From PWPR01 sp046542315 (GTDB lineage: Bacteria; Bacillota; UBA994; PWPR01), in contig JBKHBO010000003.1 of assembly GCA_046542315.1 (NCBI GenBank), positions 16,465-80,464 on the forward strand: a stretch of 64,000 nt of DNA. The letters run 5' to 3'. The translations under genes and the position numbers were made by a program. Position 1 is the stretch's first letter; every line of letters begins with the position of its first letter. Shown here piece after piece: positions 42,843-51,306 of this stretch. Below the pieces are notes generated by a model. It saw only the letters and a list, made by a program, of their open reading frames with translations. It ran no database searches and was not told where the DNA came from.

Positions 42843-43383
42843 AGGAACTACTATAGTAGCTATAAAGAAAGATGGAATAACAGCAATAGCGGGAGATGGT
42901 CAAATCACTTTAGGCGAGCAAACAATAATGAAAGCAAGTGCTAAAAAAGTAAGAAGAATATACAATGATCAGATAATAGTCGGCTTTGCAGGAGCTGTAG
43001 CCGATGCATTTGCTTTAGAAGAAAGGTTTGAAGAAATGCTCAATAAGTATTCAGGAAACTTGTTAAGATCAGCTGTAGAACTAGCTAAAGAGTGGAGAAC
43101 AGACAAAGTATTACGTCAACTTCAAGCTCTATTATTAGTTGCTGATGAAGATCAGCTGTTATTAATATCTGGAAATGGTGATGTTATTGAGCCTGAAGAT
43201 GGAATTATGTCTATCGGTTCTGGAGGTAATTACGCACTAGCTGCAAGTAGAGCCTTAGTCAAAAATACTGATTTAGATGCAAAATCAATTGCAATTGAAT
43301 CTTTGAAAATAGCCGCAGAGATTTGTGTATTTACAAATGATGCTATTACCTGTGAAGTTATTGGAGGAGAACAAAATGAGTAA
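42835..43383 (+). CDS. hslV: ATP-dependent protease subunit HslV
   Basis: Proteasome-like peptidase of the HslUV (ClpQY) protease. 182 aa. The mature protein should begin at the Thr of the FKGTTIVA motif after removal of a short propeptide, and GDGQITLGEQ, KKVRRIYN, VGFAGAVADAF and GSGGNYALAASRAL follow. ATG 42835 is chosen over in-frame 42811, since it follows GAGGTGG and matches family length. An N-terminal Thr-Thr pair is present rather than Ser as in Bacillus ClpQ. Confidence 0.95.
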   Translation: MFKGTTIVAIKKDGITAIAGDGQITLGEQTIMKASAKKVRRIYNDQIIVGFAGAVADAFALEERFEEMLNKYSGNLLRSAVELAKEWRTDKVLRQLQALLLVADEDQLLLISGNGDVIEPEDGIMSIGSGGNYALAASRALVKNTDLDAKSIAIESLKIAAEICVFTNDAITCEVIGGEQNE

Positions 43384-44758
43384 TCTGACCCCAAGAGAAA
43401 TAGTTAGTAACTTAGATCAATATATAATAGGACAAGAAGATGCAAAAAAAGCTGTAGCTATAGCTTTAAGGAATAGACATAGAAGAAAGATGCTTTCAGA
43501 AGAGCTGCAAGAGGAAATAATGCCTAAAAACATTATAATGATGGGTCCAACTGGTGTTGGAAAAACTGAAATAGCAAGAAGATTGGCAAATTTAGTCAAT
43601 GCGCCTTTTATTAAAGTTGAAGCTACAAAGTTTACTGAAGTAGGCTATGTCGGTAGAAGTGCAGAGTCTATGGTCAGAGAACTATTAGAAACTGCAATAA
43701 GAATGGAAAAAACATCTAGGATGAAATCAAATGAAAAAAGAGCGGAAGAGTTAGCTAATCAAAGGATTTTAGATTTATTGGTTAATCCTAGAAAAAGTAC
43801 TTCAAGTGGAAATCCACTAGGAAATATTTTTGGGTATACTCAGAAGCAACCAGAAAAAAGAACTGAAACAGATGAAGAAAGAGCACATAGAGATAAGTTA
43901 AGGCAAAGACTTAACAATGGTGAGCTAGAGAAAATGATCATTGAAATTGAAGTAGAAGAAAAGAATTCTACGATGCAATTTGTAGGTGGAGCTGGTATGG
44001 ATGACCTAGGAATTAATATCGGTGATCTTTTTGGAAATGTTTTACCATCTAAGAAAAAGAAGAAAAGAGTTTCAATTAAGGAAGCTAGAGAAATTTTAGC
44101 TTCTGAAGAAGCTGAAAATCTTTTAGATATGGATGATGTAGTAAATACAGCAATTGAAATGACCGAACAAAATGGAATTGTTTTTTTAGATGAAATAGAC
44201 AAAATAGCTTCAAAAACAGGCTCTGGAGGCGGACCAGATGTATCTAGAGAAGGTGTTCAAAGAGACATTCTACCTATAGTAGAAGGCACAACTGTAACTA
44301 CAAAATATGGTCCTGTAAAAACAGATTATGTTTTATTCATTGCTGCTGGGGCTTTTCATGTAGCAAGTCCATCTGATTTAATACCAGAGTTGCAAGGTAG
44401 ATTCCCGTTAAGAGTTGAACTCAATAGTCTTTCTGAGGATGATTTGAGAAGAATATTGATTGAGCCAAAGCACTCTCTAATAAAGCAATACACAGCTTTA
44501 TTGGCTACTGAGAAGGTTGATTTGCAATTTACTGATGATGCAATCAAAGAGATTGCTTTTAATGCTAAAGAAGTCAATGAGAATTCAGAAAATATTGGTG
44601 CTAGAAGACTACATACGATTTTAGAAAAGATTTTAGAGGATGTATCTTTCAATGCTAGTGAAATGGAAACAGAGAAATTTGTTATTGACAGATCTTACAT
44701 TAAAGAAAAATTAGATGAAATTATTAGAGACGATGATTTAAAAAGATATATTATTTAG
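43376..44758 (+). CDS. hslU: ATP-dependent protease ATPase subunit HslU
   Basis: AAA+ unfoldase partner of HslV. 460 aa. LTPREIVSNLDQYIIGQ at the N-terminus, Walker A GPTGVGKTE, the I domain (about 110-240), Walker B GIVFLDEIDKIA, and sensor/box VII GRFPLRVEL. The start at ATG 43376 follows GGAGGAG and overlaps hslV by 8 nt. codY follows 7 nt later. Confidence 0.97.
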   Translation: MSNLTPREIVSNLDQYIIGQEDAKKAVAIALRNRHRRKMLSEELQEEIMPKNIIMMGPTGVGKTEIARRLANLVNAPFIKVEATKFTEVGYVGRSAESMVRELLETAIRMEKTSRMKSNEKRAEELANQRILDLLVNPRKSTSSGNPLGNIFGYTQKQPEKRTETDEERAHRDKLRQRLNNGELEKMIIEIEVEEKNSTMQFVGGAGMDDLGINIGDLFGNVLPSKKKKKRVSIKEAREILASEEAENLLDMDDVVNTAIEMTEQNGIVFLDEIDKIASKTGSGGGPDVSREGVQRDILPIVEGTTVTTKYGPVKTDYVLFIAAGAFHVASPSDLIPELQGRFPLRVELNSLSEDDLRRILIEPKHSLIKQYTALLATEKVDLQFTDDAIKEIAFNAKEVNENSENIGARRLHTILEKILEDVSFNASEMETEKFVIDRSYIKEKLDEIIRDDDLKRYII

Positions 44759-44765
44759 GGTTATC

Positions 44766-45527
44766 ATGGAAATTATAGATAAAATAACTAGCTTAAAACA
44801 ATACTTTTTAATGAACATTAATGATTTAGATGCAAAAGACTTAATCTATCATTTATCACAAATTAATGCTGTGGACGTTTTTCATATTACAGACGAGTTG
44901 GAGATATTAAACTATCATTTAAATGAAGAAAACAACGAAGAGTTTTATGAGAAAACATTAGAGTCAGGGTTTATGGAGTTAAATGATTTTTCATTTGATA
45001 TAACTACTCCTGTTGTCAAAGAATATGATGTTGGTCAAAGGGCTTTGTTGTATGACAACAAAGACTGGAGCATATTAACCAATGTTTATGCGATCCCACT
45101 TGTAAAAAATGGACAAGATTATGAGCACCTTATATTATTTAAATATGAAGATCAATTTGAGCAAGACTTTATATACTTTGCAATTATTATTAGTTTGATT
45201 TTTTCAGTATTAGTTCAAAGTAAAATAAAAGACTTCAAAAAGAACAAAGATGAAAGCAAACAAAAAGTTCAGATTGCCATTGATGCTCTTTCATATTCTG
45301 AAATGCAAGCAGCGAAGCATATATTAGATAAAATTGAAGGATCAGAAGGATATTTAGTTGCATCGAAAGTAGCTGATAAATTTGAAATAACTAGATCAAT
45401 CATTGTAAATGCTTTAAGAAAGTTAGAAAGTGCAGGTTTAATTAAGTCTAAATCACTAGGAATGAAGGGAACTCATATAAAAATACTCAATGAGGACTTG
45501 AAGGATATATTAAATATAAGAGATTAG
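44766..45527 (+). CDS. codY: GTP-sensing transcriptional regulator CodY, divergent effector domain
   Basis: Global regulator of nutrient responses in Firmicutes; in Bacillus it binds branched-chain amino acids and GTP and represses genes for starvation. 253 aa. The C-terminal winged helix is strongly conserved (VASKVADKFEITRSIIVNALRKLESAG region, then SLGMKGTHIKIL), and IDALSYSEMQAAKHIL links to it. The N-terminal GAF part is poorly conserved and has a hydrophobic stretch (FIYFAIIISLIFSVLV) where Bacillus has the dimer linker helix, so the ligand may differ. The hslV-hslU-codY order supports the identity. Confidence 0.88.
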   Translation: MEIIDKITSLKQYFLMNINDLDAKDLIYHLSQINAVDVFHITDELEILNYHLNEENNEEFYEKTLESGFMELNDFSFDITTPVVKEYDVGQRALLYDNKDWSILTNVYAIPLVKNGQDYEHLILFKYEDQFEQDFIYFAIIISLIFSVLVQSKIKDFKKNKDESKQKVQIAIDALSYSEMQAAKHILDKIEGSEGYLVASKVADKFEITRSIIVNALRKLESAGLIKSKSLGMKGTHIKILNEDLKDILNIRD

Positions 45528-45532
45528 AATGC

Positions 45533-45561
45533 TTGCTAGTGATTGTATCATATGATATAAT
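45533..45561 (+). promoter_or_regulatory. Promoter for rpsB-tsf
   Basis: TTGCTA (45533-45538), 17-nt spacer, TATAAT (45556-45561). A 12-bp palindrome TATCATATGATA (45546-45557) overlaps the -10 region and could be an operator or chance in AT-rich DNA. Confidence 0.75.
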
Positions 45562-45567
45562 TACTCG

Positions 45568-45660
45568 GGTATAAAAACACACATTCATTGATAGAAGGGC
45601 GGGTGCTCTTGAAAAAGAGAGTTGCCTAACTAGCCGATATGAATGGAGGAAAAAACCAAG
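45568..45660 (+). promoter_or_regulatory. Structured mRNA leader upstream of rpsB
   Basis: About 105 nt between the predicted transcript start and rpsB. Outer stem CATTCAT (45582-45588) with ATGAATG (45639-45645); inner GGGC (45597-45600) with GCCT (45624-45627); and a hairpin CTCTT-GAAA-AAGAG (45606-45619) closed by a GNRA tetraloop. There is no terminator, so control would be translational or by RNA stability. A ribosomal protein S2 autoregulatory leader is the most likely reading, but I do not match it to a named RNA family. Confidence 0.5.
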
Positions 45661-45673
45661 GAGGAATTTATTA

Positions 45674-46414
45674 ATGTCAGTAGTAACAATGAAACAATTA
45701 TTAGAATCGGGTGTGCATTTTGGTCATCAAACACGAAGATGGAATCCAAAAATGGACCGTTATATTTTTACCGAAAGAAACGGTATCTATATAATTGACC
45801 TTCAACAAACAGTTAAAATGGTAGAAGATGCATATGACTTTATCAGAAACGTAGCAGCAGAAGGAAATAACGTCCTTTTTGTTGGTACAAAAAAGCAAGC
45901 TAGAGATAGCATTGAAGAAGAAGCTGAAAGATGTGGTATGCCATATGTGAGCCAAAGATGGCTTGGAGGCACACTTACTAATTTTCAAACAATTAATAAG
46001 AGGATTAGAAGACTTCACCAACTGAATGAAATGGAAGAAGACGGTAGTTTAGAAATTCTGCCTAAGAAGGAAGTTGGAGAATTACTTAAAGAGAGAGATA
46101 AATTAGAGAAGTTTTTAGGCGGAATTAAAAATATGAAAGATCTGCCTGCAGCGATATTTATTGTAGACCCTAGAAAAGAGAATATTGCAATAAAAGAAGC
46201 AATTAAACTTGGTATACCAATAGTTGCAATTGTTGATACAAATTGCGACCCAGATCTAATTGATTATGTAATTCCTGGCAATGATGATGCAATAAGAGCA
46301 GTAAAGCTATTTTCATCAATAATTGCAGATGCAGTATTAGAGGGTAATCAAGGAGCTTCTGCTGAAGAAATGGATAATAATCAAGACGAATTTTTAGAAG
46401 AAATAGAAGAATAA
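45674..46414 (+). CDS. rpsB: 30S ribosomal protein S2
   Basis: 246 aa, late-assembling small-subunit protein that joins S1-like proteins to the platform. MKQLLESGVHFGHQTRRWNPKM, QRWLGGTLTNFQTI, and PAAIFIVDPRKENIAIKEA are diagnostic; the acidic C-terminal tail is typical. Ribosome site AAGGAGG. Preceded by a strong promoter and a structured leader. Confidence 0.98.
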   Translation: MSVVTMKQLLESGVHFGHQTRRWNPKMDRYIFTERNGIYIIDLQQTVKMVEDAYDFIRNVAAEGNNVLFVGTKKQARDSIEEEAERCGMPYVSQRWLGGTLTNFQTINKRIRRLHQLNEMEEDGSLEILPKKEVGELLKERDKLEKFLGGIKNMKDLPAAIFIVDPRKENIAIKEAIKLGIPIVAIVDTNCDPDLIDYVIPGNDDAIRAVKLFSSIIADAVLEGNQGASAEEMDNNQDEFLEEIEE

Positions 46415-46430
46415 TTACGGGGGTTTAACA

Positions 46431-47075
46431 ATGGTAACAACAGATATGATCAAAGAATTAAGAACTTTAACTGGTGCAGGGATATTAGATTGCAGAAATG
46501 CACTAAGAGAATGTGAAGGCAATGTTGAAGAAGCTGTTGATTATTTGAGAGCAAAAGGGTTAGCTTCTGCAGCAAAAAAATCTGGCAGAATTGCTAGTGA
46601 AGGTGTTGTAACTTCATATATTCATGGTAATGGAAAGATTGGCGTTTTAGTTGAAGTCAACTGCGAAACAGACTTCGTTGCTAAAAATGAAGATTTTCAA
46701 AATTTAGCTAAAGACATTGCAATGCAAATTGCAGCTGCTAGACCTGAGTATGTAAGAAGAGAAGAAGTACCAGCTGAAGTAATTGAAAAAGAGAGAGCAG
46801 TTATTAAAGAAATGACTTTAAATGAAGGCAAACCAGAACACATAGTCGATAAAATTGTTGATGGTAGAATGAATAAATTCTTTAACGGAATTTGCTTGTT
46901 AGAGCAGCCTTTCATTAAAGATACTGATAAGACTGTTGAAGACTTATTAAAAGAAAAGATTGCTGCTATTGGAGAAAACATCCAAGTTAGACGTTTTACT
47001 CGATACGAAATGGGAGAAGGTATTGAGAAAAAACAAGAAGACTTTGCTGATGAAGTAGCATCTATGATAAAGTAG
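46431..47075 (+). CDS. tsf: Elongation factor Ts
   Basis: Nucleotide exchange factor for EF-Tu. 214 aa, the short form. N-terminal UBA-like domain ending at AVDYLRAKGL, EGVVTSYIHGNGKIGVLVEVNCETDFVAKN core (cited as its parts SYIHGNGKIGVLVEVNCETD), and C-terminal FTRYEMGEG. Followed by a terminator that ends the rpsB operon. Confidence 0.97.
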   Translation: MVTTDMIKELRTLTGAGILDCRNALRECEGNVEEAVDYLRAKGLASAAKKSGRIASEGVVTSYIHGNGKIGVLVEVNCETDFVAKNEDFQNLAKDIAMQIAAARPEYVRREEVPAEVIEKERAVIKEMTLNEGKPEHIVDKIVDGRMNKFFNGICLLEQPFIKDTDKTVEDLLKEKIAAIGENIQVRRFTRYEMGEGIEKKQEDFADEVASMIK

Positions 47076-47083
47076 TAAATTAG

Positions 47084-47111
47084 GGAACACACTTTTTGTG
47101 TTCCTTTTTTT
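47084..47111 (+). terminator. Terminator after tsf
   Basis: GGAACACA (47084-47091) pairs with TGTGTTCC (47097-47104), loop CTTTT, followed by seven T to 47111. Confidence 0.9.
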
Positions 47112-47175
47112 AAGCAGTATTAGAGAGGAATTTAGAATTTTTTATCGAAGCAAAATATTCAGGAGGTGCTCTTTT

Positions 47176-47907
47176 ATGGCGAGTAGTCAGTACAAAAGGA
47201 TAGTTTTAAAGCTGAGTGGGCAAGCATTAGCTGGAAATGGTTATGGTGGTATAGACCATGAAGTTATAGGTTGTATTGCCAAGCAGGTAAAAGAAGTAGT
47301 AGAATTAGGAATAGAAGTGGCTATAGTAGTTGGCGGAGGCAATATCTGGAGAGGTGCTACAGGAAGTGCCAGCGGCATGGATAGAGCAACAGCTGATTAT
47401 ATGGGTATGTTAGCAACTTGTATTAATTCATTAGCCTTGCAAGATGCCCTAGAGAGAATCGATGTTGTAACTAGAGTCCAAACTGCTATAGAGATGCGTG
47501 AAATAGCTGAACCTTATATTAGAAGAAGAGCTATTAGACATCTAGAAAAAGGTAGAGTAGTAATTTTTGCAGCAGGAACAGGCAACCCATTTTTCACAAC
47601 AGATACAACAGCAGCCCTAAGAGCAGCAGAAATTGAAGCTGACGCAATATTACTTGCTAAAGGAAATGTTGATGGTGTCTATGATTCTGATCCACTAGAA
47701 AATCCAGATGCTGTAATATTCTCTGAGTTAAATTATATTGAAGTAATAAGGAGAGGTTTAGGAGTAATGGATTCGACAGCTACTTCATTATGTATGGATA
47801 ATAAAATCCCTATTTTAGTTTTTGGCTTAGCTACTAAGGGTAATATTAAAAAAGTTGTTCAAGGAGAAAAAATAGGAACAGTTATAAGGGGGAACACTGA
47901 TGCTTAA
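47176..47907 (+). CDS. pyrH: UMP kinase
   Basis: Phosphorylates UMP to UDP in pyrimidine nucleotide synthesis. 243 aa. YKRIVLKLSGQALAG, VVGGGNIWRGA, AGTGNPFFTTDTTAALRA, and LLAKGNVDGVYDSDP are family marks. Start at ATG 47176, 10 nt after AGGAGGTG; an in-frame extension to 47098 would cover the terminator and is not believed. Overlaps frr by 8 nt. Confidence 0.97.
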   Translation: MASSQYKRIVLKLSGQALAGNGYGGIDHEVIGCIAKQVKEVVELGIEVAIVVGGGNIWRGATGSASGMDRATADYMGMLATCINSLALQDALERIDVVTRVQTAIEMREIAEPYIRRRAIRHLEKGRVVIFAAGTGNPFFTTDTTAALRAAEIEADAILLAKGNVDGVYDSDPLENPDAVIFSELNYIEVIRRGLGVMDSTATSLCMDNKIPILVFGLATKGNIKKVVQGEKIGTVIRGNTDA

Positions 47908-48457
47908 CGCAATTTATGATGATTGTGAAAAGAGAATGAAAAGTGCAGTAGAAGTTTTGAGAGATGAATACAAAACAATTCGTGCCGGAAGAGCTACACC
48001 TTCACTTTTAGATAAGATTACAGTAGAATATTATGGATCACAAGTACCATTAAAACAGGTTAGTAATATATCGGCTCCCGAAGCAAGACTACTAGTTATT
48101 CAGCCTTGGGATAAGTCAGTAATTGCTGCTGTTGAAAAAGCTATAATAACATCAGATTTAGGGCTTACTCCAAATACTGATGGTAGTATTATAAGGCTAA
48201 ATATTCCGCATCTAACTGAAGAAAGAAGAGTTCAGTTAAGAAAATTGGTATCACAAAAAGCAGAAGATGCTAAAGTGGCTATTAGGAATATTAGAAGAGA
48301 TGCAAATGACGAAATTAAAATGCTAGAAAATGAGAGTGAAATTTCTGAAGAAAATGCTCATAGAGCTTATGATAATATTCAAGAAATGACAGATGAATAT
48401 ATAAAAAAAGTAGATGAAGTTTTGAAAGCTAAACAAGAAGAAATCATGGAAGTATGA
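47900..48457 (+). CDS. frr: Ribosome recycling factor
   Basis: Splits post-termination ribosomes with EF-G. 185 aa, exact family length. TIRAGRATPSLLDKI, YYGSQVPLKQV, NISAPEARLLVIQPWD, and IPHLTEERRVQLRKLV are diagnostic. Overlaps pyrH by 8 nt and the next small gene by 4 nt (ATGA). Confidence 0.98.
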   Translation: MLNAIYDDCEKRMKSAVEVLRDEYKTIRAGRATPSLLDKITVEYYGSQVPLKQVSNISAPEARLLVIQPWDKSVIAAVEKAIITSDLGLTPNTDGSIIRLNIPHLTEERRVQLRKLVSQKAEDAKVAIRNIRRDANDEIKMLENESEISEENAHRAYDNIQEMTDEYIKKVDEVLKAKQEEIMEV

Positions 48458-48654
48458 TAAGAGATTTCTTATTAGGATTTGAGTTAGAAAAAGCAATTAT
48501 AATATTAGATAATAACAAGATTGATTATCAAATCCATGAATATGAGCTTTTAAATCCTAGATTTGCCATGTCAAATAAGAAAAGGATTATGGCAATAAAG
48601 GGAGTAGAGCTGCTTGATTTATATGTTTCTTGCGAACAAGAACCACTAGTTTAA
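48454..48654 (+). CDS. Unrecognised small protein downstream of frr
   Basis: 66 aa; I do not recognise the family. It starts with an ATGA overlap with frr and ends just before a strong terminator, so it is well placed to be a real, translationally coupled gene. Predicted layout is helix (LLGFELEKAIIILDNNK), short strands (IDYQIHEYELL), then a basic segment NKKRIMAIKG followed by VELLDLYVSC, with one Cys near the end. No signal peptide or membrane helix. The pattern of an alternating helix, a basic KKRIM-like motif and a C-terminal strand resembles small domains such as I78 or PASTA types only loosely. Confidence 0.6.
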   Translation: MIRDFLLGFELEKAIIILDNNKIDYQIHEYELLNPRFAMSNKKRIMAIKGVELLDLYVSCEQEPLV

Positions 48655-48658
48655 TTAG

Positions 48659-48678
48659 CCCCCTCTATGAGGGGGTTT
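48659..48678 (+). terminator. Terminator after the small frr-linked gene
   Basis: CCCCCTC (48659-48665), loop TAT, GAGGGGG (48669-48675), then TTT. Short T-tail, so termination may be partial and uppS may share the transcript. Confidence 0.75.
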
Positions 48679-48699
48679 ATGACATATGGAGTGATAAGG

Positions 48700-49407
48700 A
48701 TGAGAAAAGAATTAAACCACATTGCTATCATTATGGATGGTAATGGGAGATGGGCAAAAGAGAGAAGCAGACCTAGATATTACGGACACCAGAAAGGTGC
48801 TGAGAATATTTTAACCATTTCTAAAATATTAAACGATATGGGTATAAAATATTTAACCCTATATGCTTTTTCAACTGAAAACTGGAGTCGCCCAAAAAGA
48901 GAGGTTGATTATTTAACAAAAGAATTACCTTTTATAATTTATAATAGATTTAAGTCTCATTTAGAAAAAAGAAATATGAGATTTTTTGTATCAGGAAAAT
49001 CAGAAGGTATTCCTCAAAAGACTTTAGATTTATTAAGAGAGCTAGAAGAGACTTCTAAAGATAATGAAGGACTAGAAGTTGTTTTTGCTTATAACTATGG
49101 AGGTAAGGCTGAAATTTTAGATGCAGTTAACTCTTTGCTGGGACAAGATTTAAAAGAAATTGATGAAGAGACTTTGAGAAGTGAGTTTTATGCTCCACAT
49201 GTTCCTGATGTAGATTTATTAATAAGACCAGGTGGAGAAAAAAGACTATCTAACTTTTTATTGTGGCAAACAGCTTATAGTGAAATATATTTTTGTGACA
49301 CGTATTGGCCTGATTTTAATGAGCAAGAGTTAAAAAAAGCTATCGAGTTTTATAATAATAGAAATAGGAGATTTGGGAGTATAAATTATGAAAAACAGAG
49401 TAATTAG
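48700..49407 (+). CDS. uppS: Isoprenyl transferase (undecaprenyl diphosphate synthase)
   Basis: Makes the C55 carrier lipid for cell-wall synthesis. 235 aa from ATG 48700, which gives the family N-terminus just before HIAIIMDGNGRWAKER. YLTLYAFSTENWSRP, YNYGGKAEILDA, LIRPGGEKRLSNFLLWQ and AYSEIYFCDTYWPDF are present. The more usual RTSGE in this position is RPGGEKR here. An ATG at 48679 is another possible start. Overlaps cdsA by 20 nt. Confidence 0.95.
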   Translation: MRKELNHIAIIMDGNGRWAKERSRPRYYGHQKGAENILTISKILNDMGIKYLTLYAFSTENWSRPKREVDYLTKELPFIIYNRFKSHLEKRNMRFFVSGKSEGIPQKTLDLLRELEETSKDNEGLEVVFAYNYGGKAEILDAVNSLLGQDLKEIDEETLRSEFYAPHVPDVDLLIRPGGEKRLSNFLLWQTAYSEIYFCDTYWPDFNEQELKKAIEFYNNRNRRFGSINYEKQSN

Positions 49408-50158
49408 TGCCTTAGTTGCATTACCTCTATTCTTTTTAATAGTATACTTTAGAGGAGACTACTTGTTTGCAGCTTCAGTTATAGTTGGCATAAGTCTTTT
49501 GTATGAACTCCATAGAATGGTATATAAAAAAGATGAGCTAATTATATTAATTTTATCTATAATATATTTATCTCTAGCTTTTCTGTTTATGAGGTTAGAT
49601 TATAATTTCAACAATTATTTGCTACCGTTATATATATTTTTGATATTAGCAATTTCTACAGTTACTAAAGACAAGTTTGATTTAACCAATGTATGTATTT
49701 ACATAGCTTTTTCTCTTTATATAATTACATTAATTCCTTTTTTAGCAATGTTAGATGAATTAGGAAGTGCAATAGTTTTATTGCCATTCATTAGTGGCTG
49801 GGCATATGACACAGCTGCTTATTTAAGCGGAGTTAATTTTGGTAAAAACCGACCATGGAAAAATTTAAGCCCCAAAAAATCTATTGAAGGCTTAATCGGA
49901 GGATCCTTGGCTTCAGTTATATTGGTTTTGATATATGGGTACTTTTTGAAATTGAATTTGCTATACTTGCTTTTATATGCCATATTAGCAGTAGTTTTGG
50001 CTCAATCTGGAGATTTACTAATCTCTGCAGTGAAAAGATTTACCAAAGTTAAAGACTCAGGGAATATACTTCCAGGGCACGGAGGATTTTTTGACAGGTT
50101 TGATAGTGTATTGCCAATATTTGCACTCGCATATTATTTTGCAACAAATTTTCTATAG
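49388..50158 (+). CDS. cdsA: Phosphatidate cytidylyltransferase
   Basis: Integral membrane enzyme making CDP-diacylglycerol for phospholipid synthesis. 256 aa, about seven to eight hydrophobic segments. The C-terminal signature DSGNILPGHGGFFDRFDSV and WAYDTAAYLSGVNFGKNRPWKNLSPKKSIEGLIGG (here cited as GWAYDTAAYLSG and SPKKSIEG) are clear. Second gene of the uppS-cdsA-dxr-rseP-ispG string. Confidence 0.96.
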   Translation: MKNRVISALVALPLFFLIVYFRGDYLFAASVIVGISLLYELHRMVYKKDELIILILSIIYLSLAFLFMRLDYNFNNYLLPLYIFLILAISTVTKDKFDLTNVCIYIAFSLYIITLIPFLAMLDELGSAIVLLPFISGWAYDTAAYLSGVNFGKNRPWKNLSPKKSIEGLIGGSLASVILVLIYGYFLKLNLLYLLLYAILAVVLAQSGDLLISAVKRFTKVKDSGNILPGHGGFFDRFDSVLPIFALAYYFATNFL

Positions 50159-50172
50159 GTGAAGGTGTTAAA

Positions 50173-51294
50173 ATGATAAAAGTAGCAATCTTAGGGAGTA
50201 CTGGTTCGATAGGGACTCAAACTCTAAGCGTAATTGAAGAACAAATCAAAGATTTTCAAATAGAAGGATTAACTGCTCATTCGAATTCTTCTTTATTGAA
50301 AATACAAGCGAAAAAATTTAAGCCAAACTTTTTAGGAATTAAACAAAAGATCAATTTATCAGATTCAATTATCATTTATGGCAATAATTATATAAATAAA
50401 TTTATTGAAAAAACAGATGCAGATATTTATGTTAATGCAATTAGTGGTATCTATGGTCTAGAAGCATCTATAGGCATATTAAAAAAAGGAAAAGATCTCG
50501 CTTTAGCAAATAAAGAATCTATTGTCAGCTTTGGTGAGCTACTTATAAATATTGCAAGAGAGAATGATGCAAATATTTATCCTGTAGATAGTGAACATTC
50601 TGCAATTTGGCAGTGCTTACAAGGTGAAGATATAAAAACACTTAAGCAACTGATTATTACAGCTTCAGGAGGACCTTTTAGAGATTTTGATTATGAGAGT
50701 TTAAAATTAGTTCAGCCTGAGCAAGCTTTAAAGCATCCAACTTGGTCTATGGGCCAAAAGATTTCTATTGATTCTGCAACCTTAATGAATAAAGGACTTG
50801 AAGTAATTGAAGCATCAATTTTGTACAATGTGCCTTATAAGAAGATTTCAGTTTTAGTCCATCCACAAAGTATAGTTCATTCACTAGTAGAATTTAATGA
50901 TGGTGCATTAATAGCTCAGCTAGGAACTACTGATATGAGACAAGCAATTCAATATGCGTTATATAGAGGTAAAAGAGTAGCAAGTAATAGAAAAAGACTA
51001 GATTTGGCGGAAGTAGGTTCACTGGACTTTCATAAGCCAAATACAGATATATTTAGATGTTTAAAATTAGCATATGAGGTTGGTAAGGCTGGAGGGGTAA
51101 TGCCAGCAATTATGAATACAGCAAATAATATTGCAGTTGAAAAATTTTTAGATAATCAAATTAAATTTTTAGACATACCAATTTTCATTGAAGAAACATT
51201 GAGCAAATTTGAAAACAAAACAGTCAAATCTATTGATGACATAATAAATATACAAAAAGAAGTTATAGCAGTTACTAAAACAATAAAGGTCTAG
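50173..51294 (+). CDS. dxr: 1-deoxy-D-xylulose 5-phosphate reductoisomerase
   Basis: First committed step of the MEP isoprenoid pathway. 373 aa. NADPH motif GSTGSIGTQTL at the N-terminus, ALANKESIVSFGE, PVDSEHSAIWQCLQG, ASGGPFRDF, HPTWSMGQKISIDSATLMNKGLE (here in parts) and VHPQSIVHSLVEF. ispG, a later step in the same pathway, lies two genes downstream. Confidence 0.97.
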   Translation: MIKVAILGSTGSIGTQTLSVIEEQIKDFQIEGLTAHSNSSLLKIQAKKFKPNFLGIKQKINLSDSIIIYGNNYINKFIEKTDADIYVNAISGIYGLEASIGILKKGKDLALANKESIVSFGELLINIARENDANIYPVDSEHSAIWQCLQGEDIKTLKQLIITASGGPFRDFDYESLKLVQPEQALKHPTWSMGQKISIDSATLMNKGLEVIEASILYNVPYKKISVLVHPQSIVHSLVEFNDGALIAQLGTTDMRQAIQYALYRGKRVASNRKRLDLAEVGSLDFHKPNTDIFRCLKLAYEVGKAGGVMPAIMNTANNIAVEKFLDNQIKFLDIPIFIEETLSKFENKTVKSIDDIINIQKEVIAVTKTIKV

Positions 51295-51306
51295 GGAGGA
51301 TTCTTT

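Noticed and set aside
45562..45673. T-box or other amino-acid riboswitch before rpsB
   Set aside because: No specifier loop, T-box motif or terminator-antiterminator pair can be found; a ribosomal protein leader fits better.
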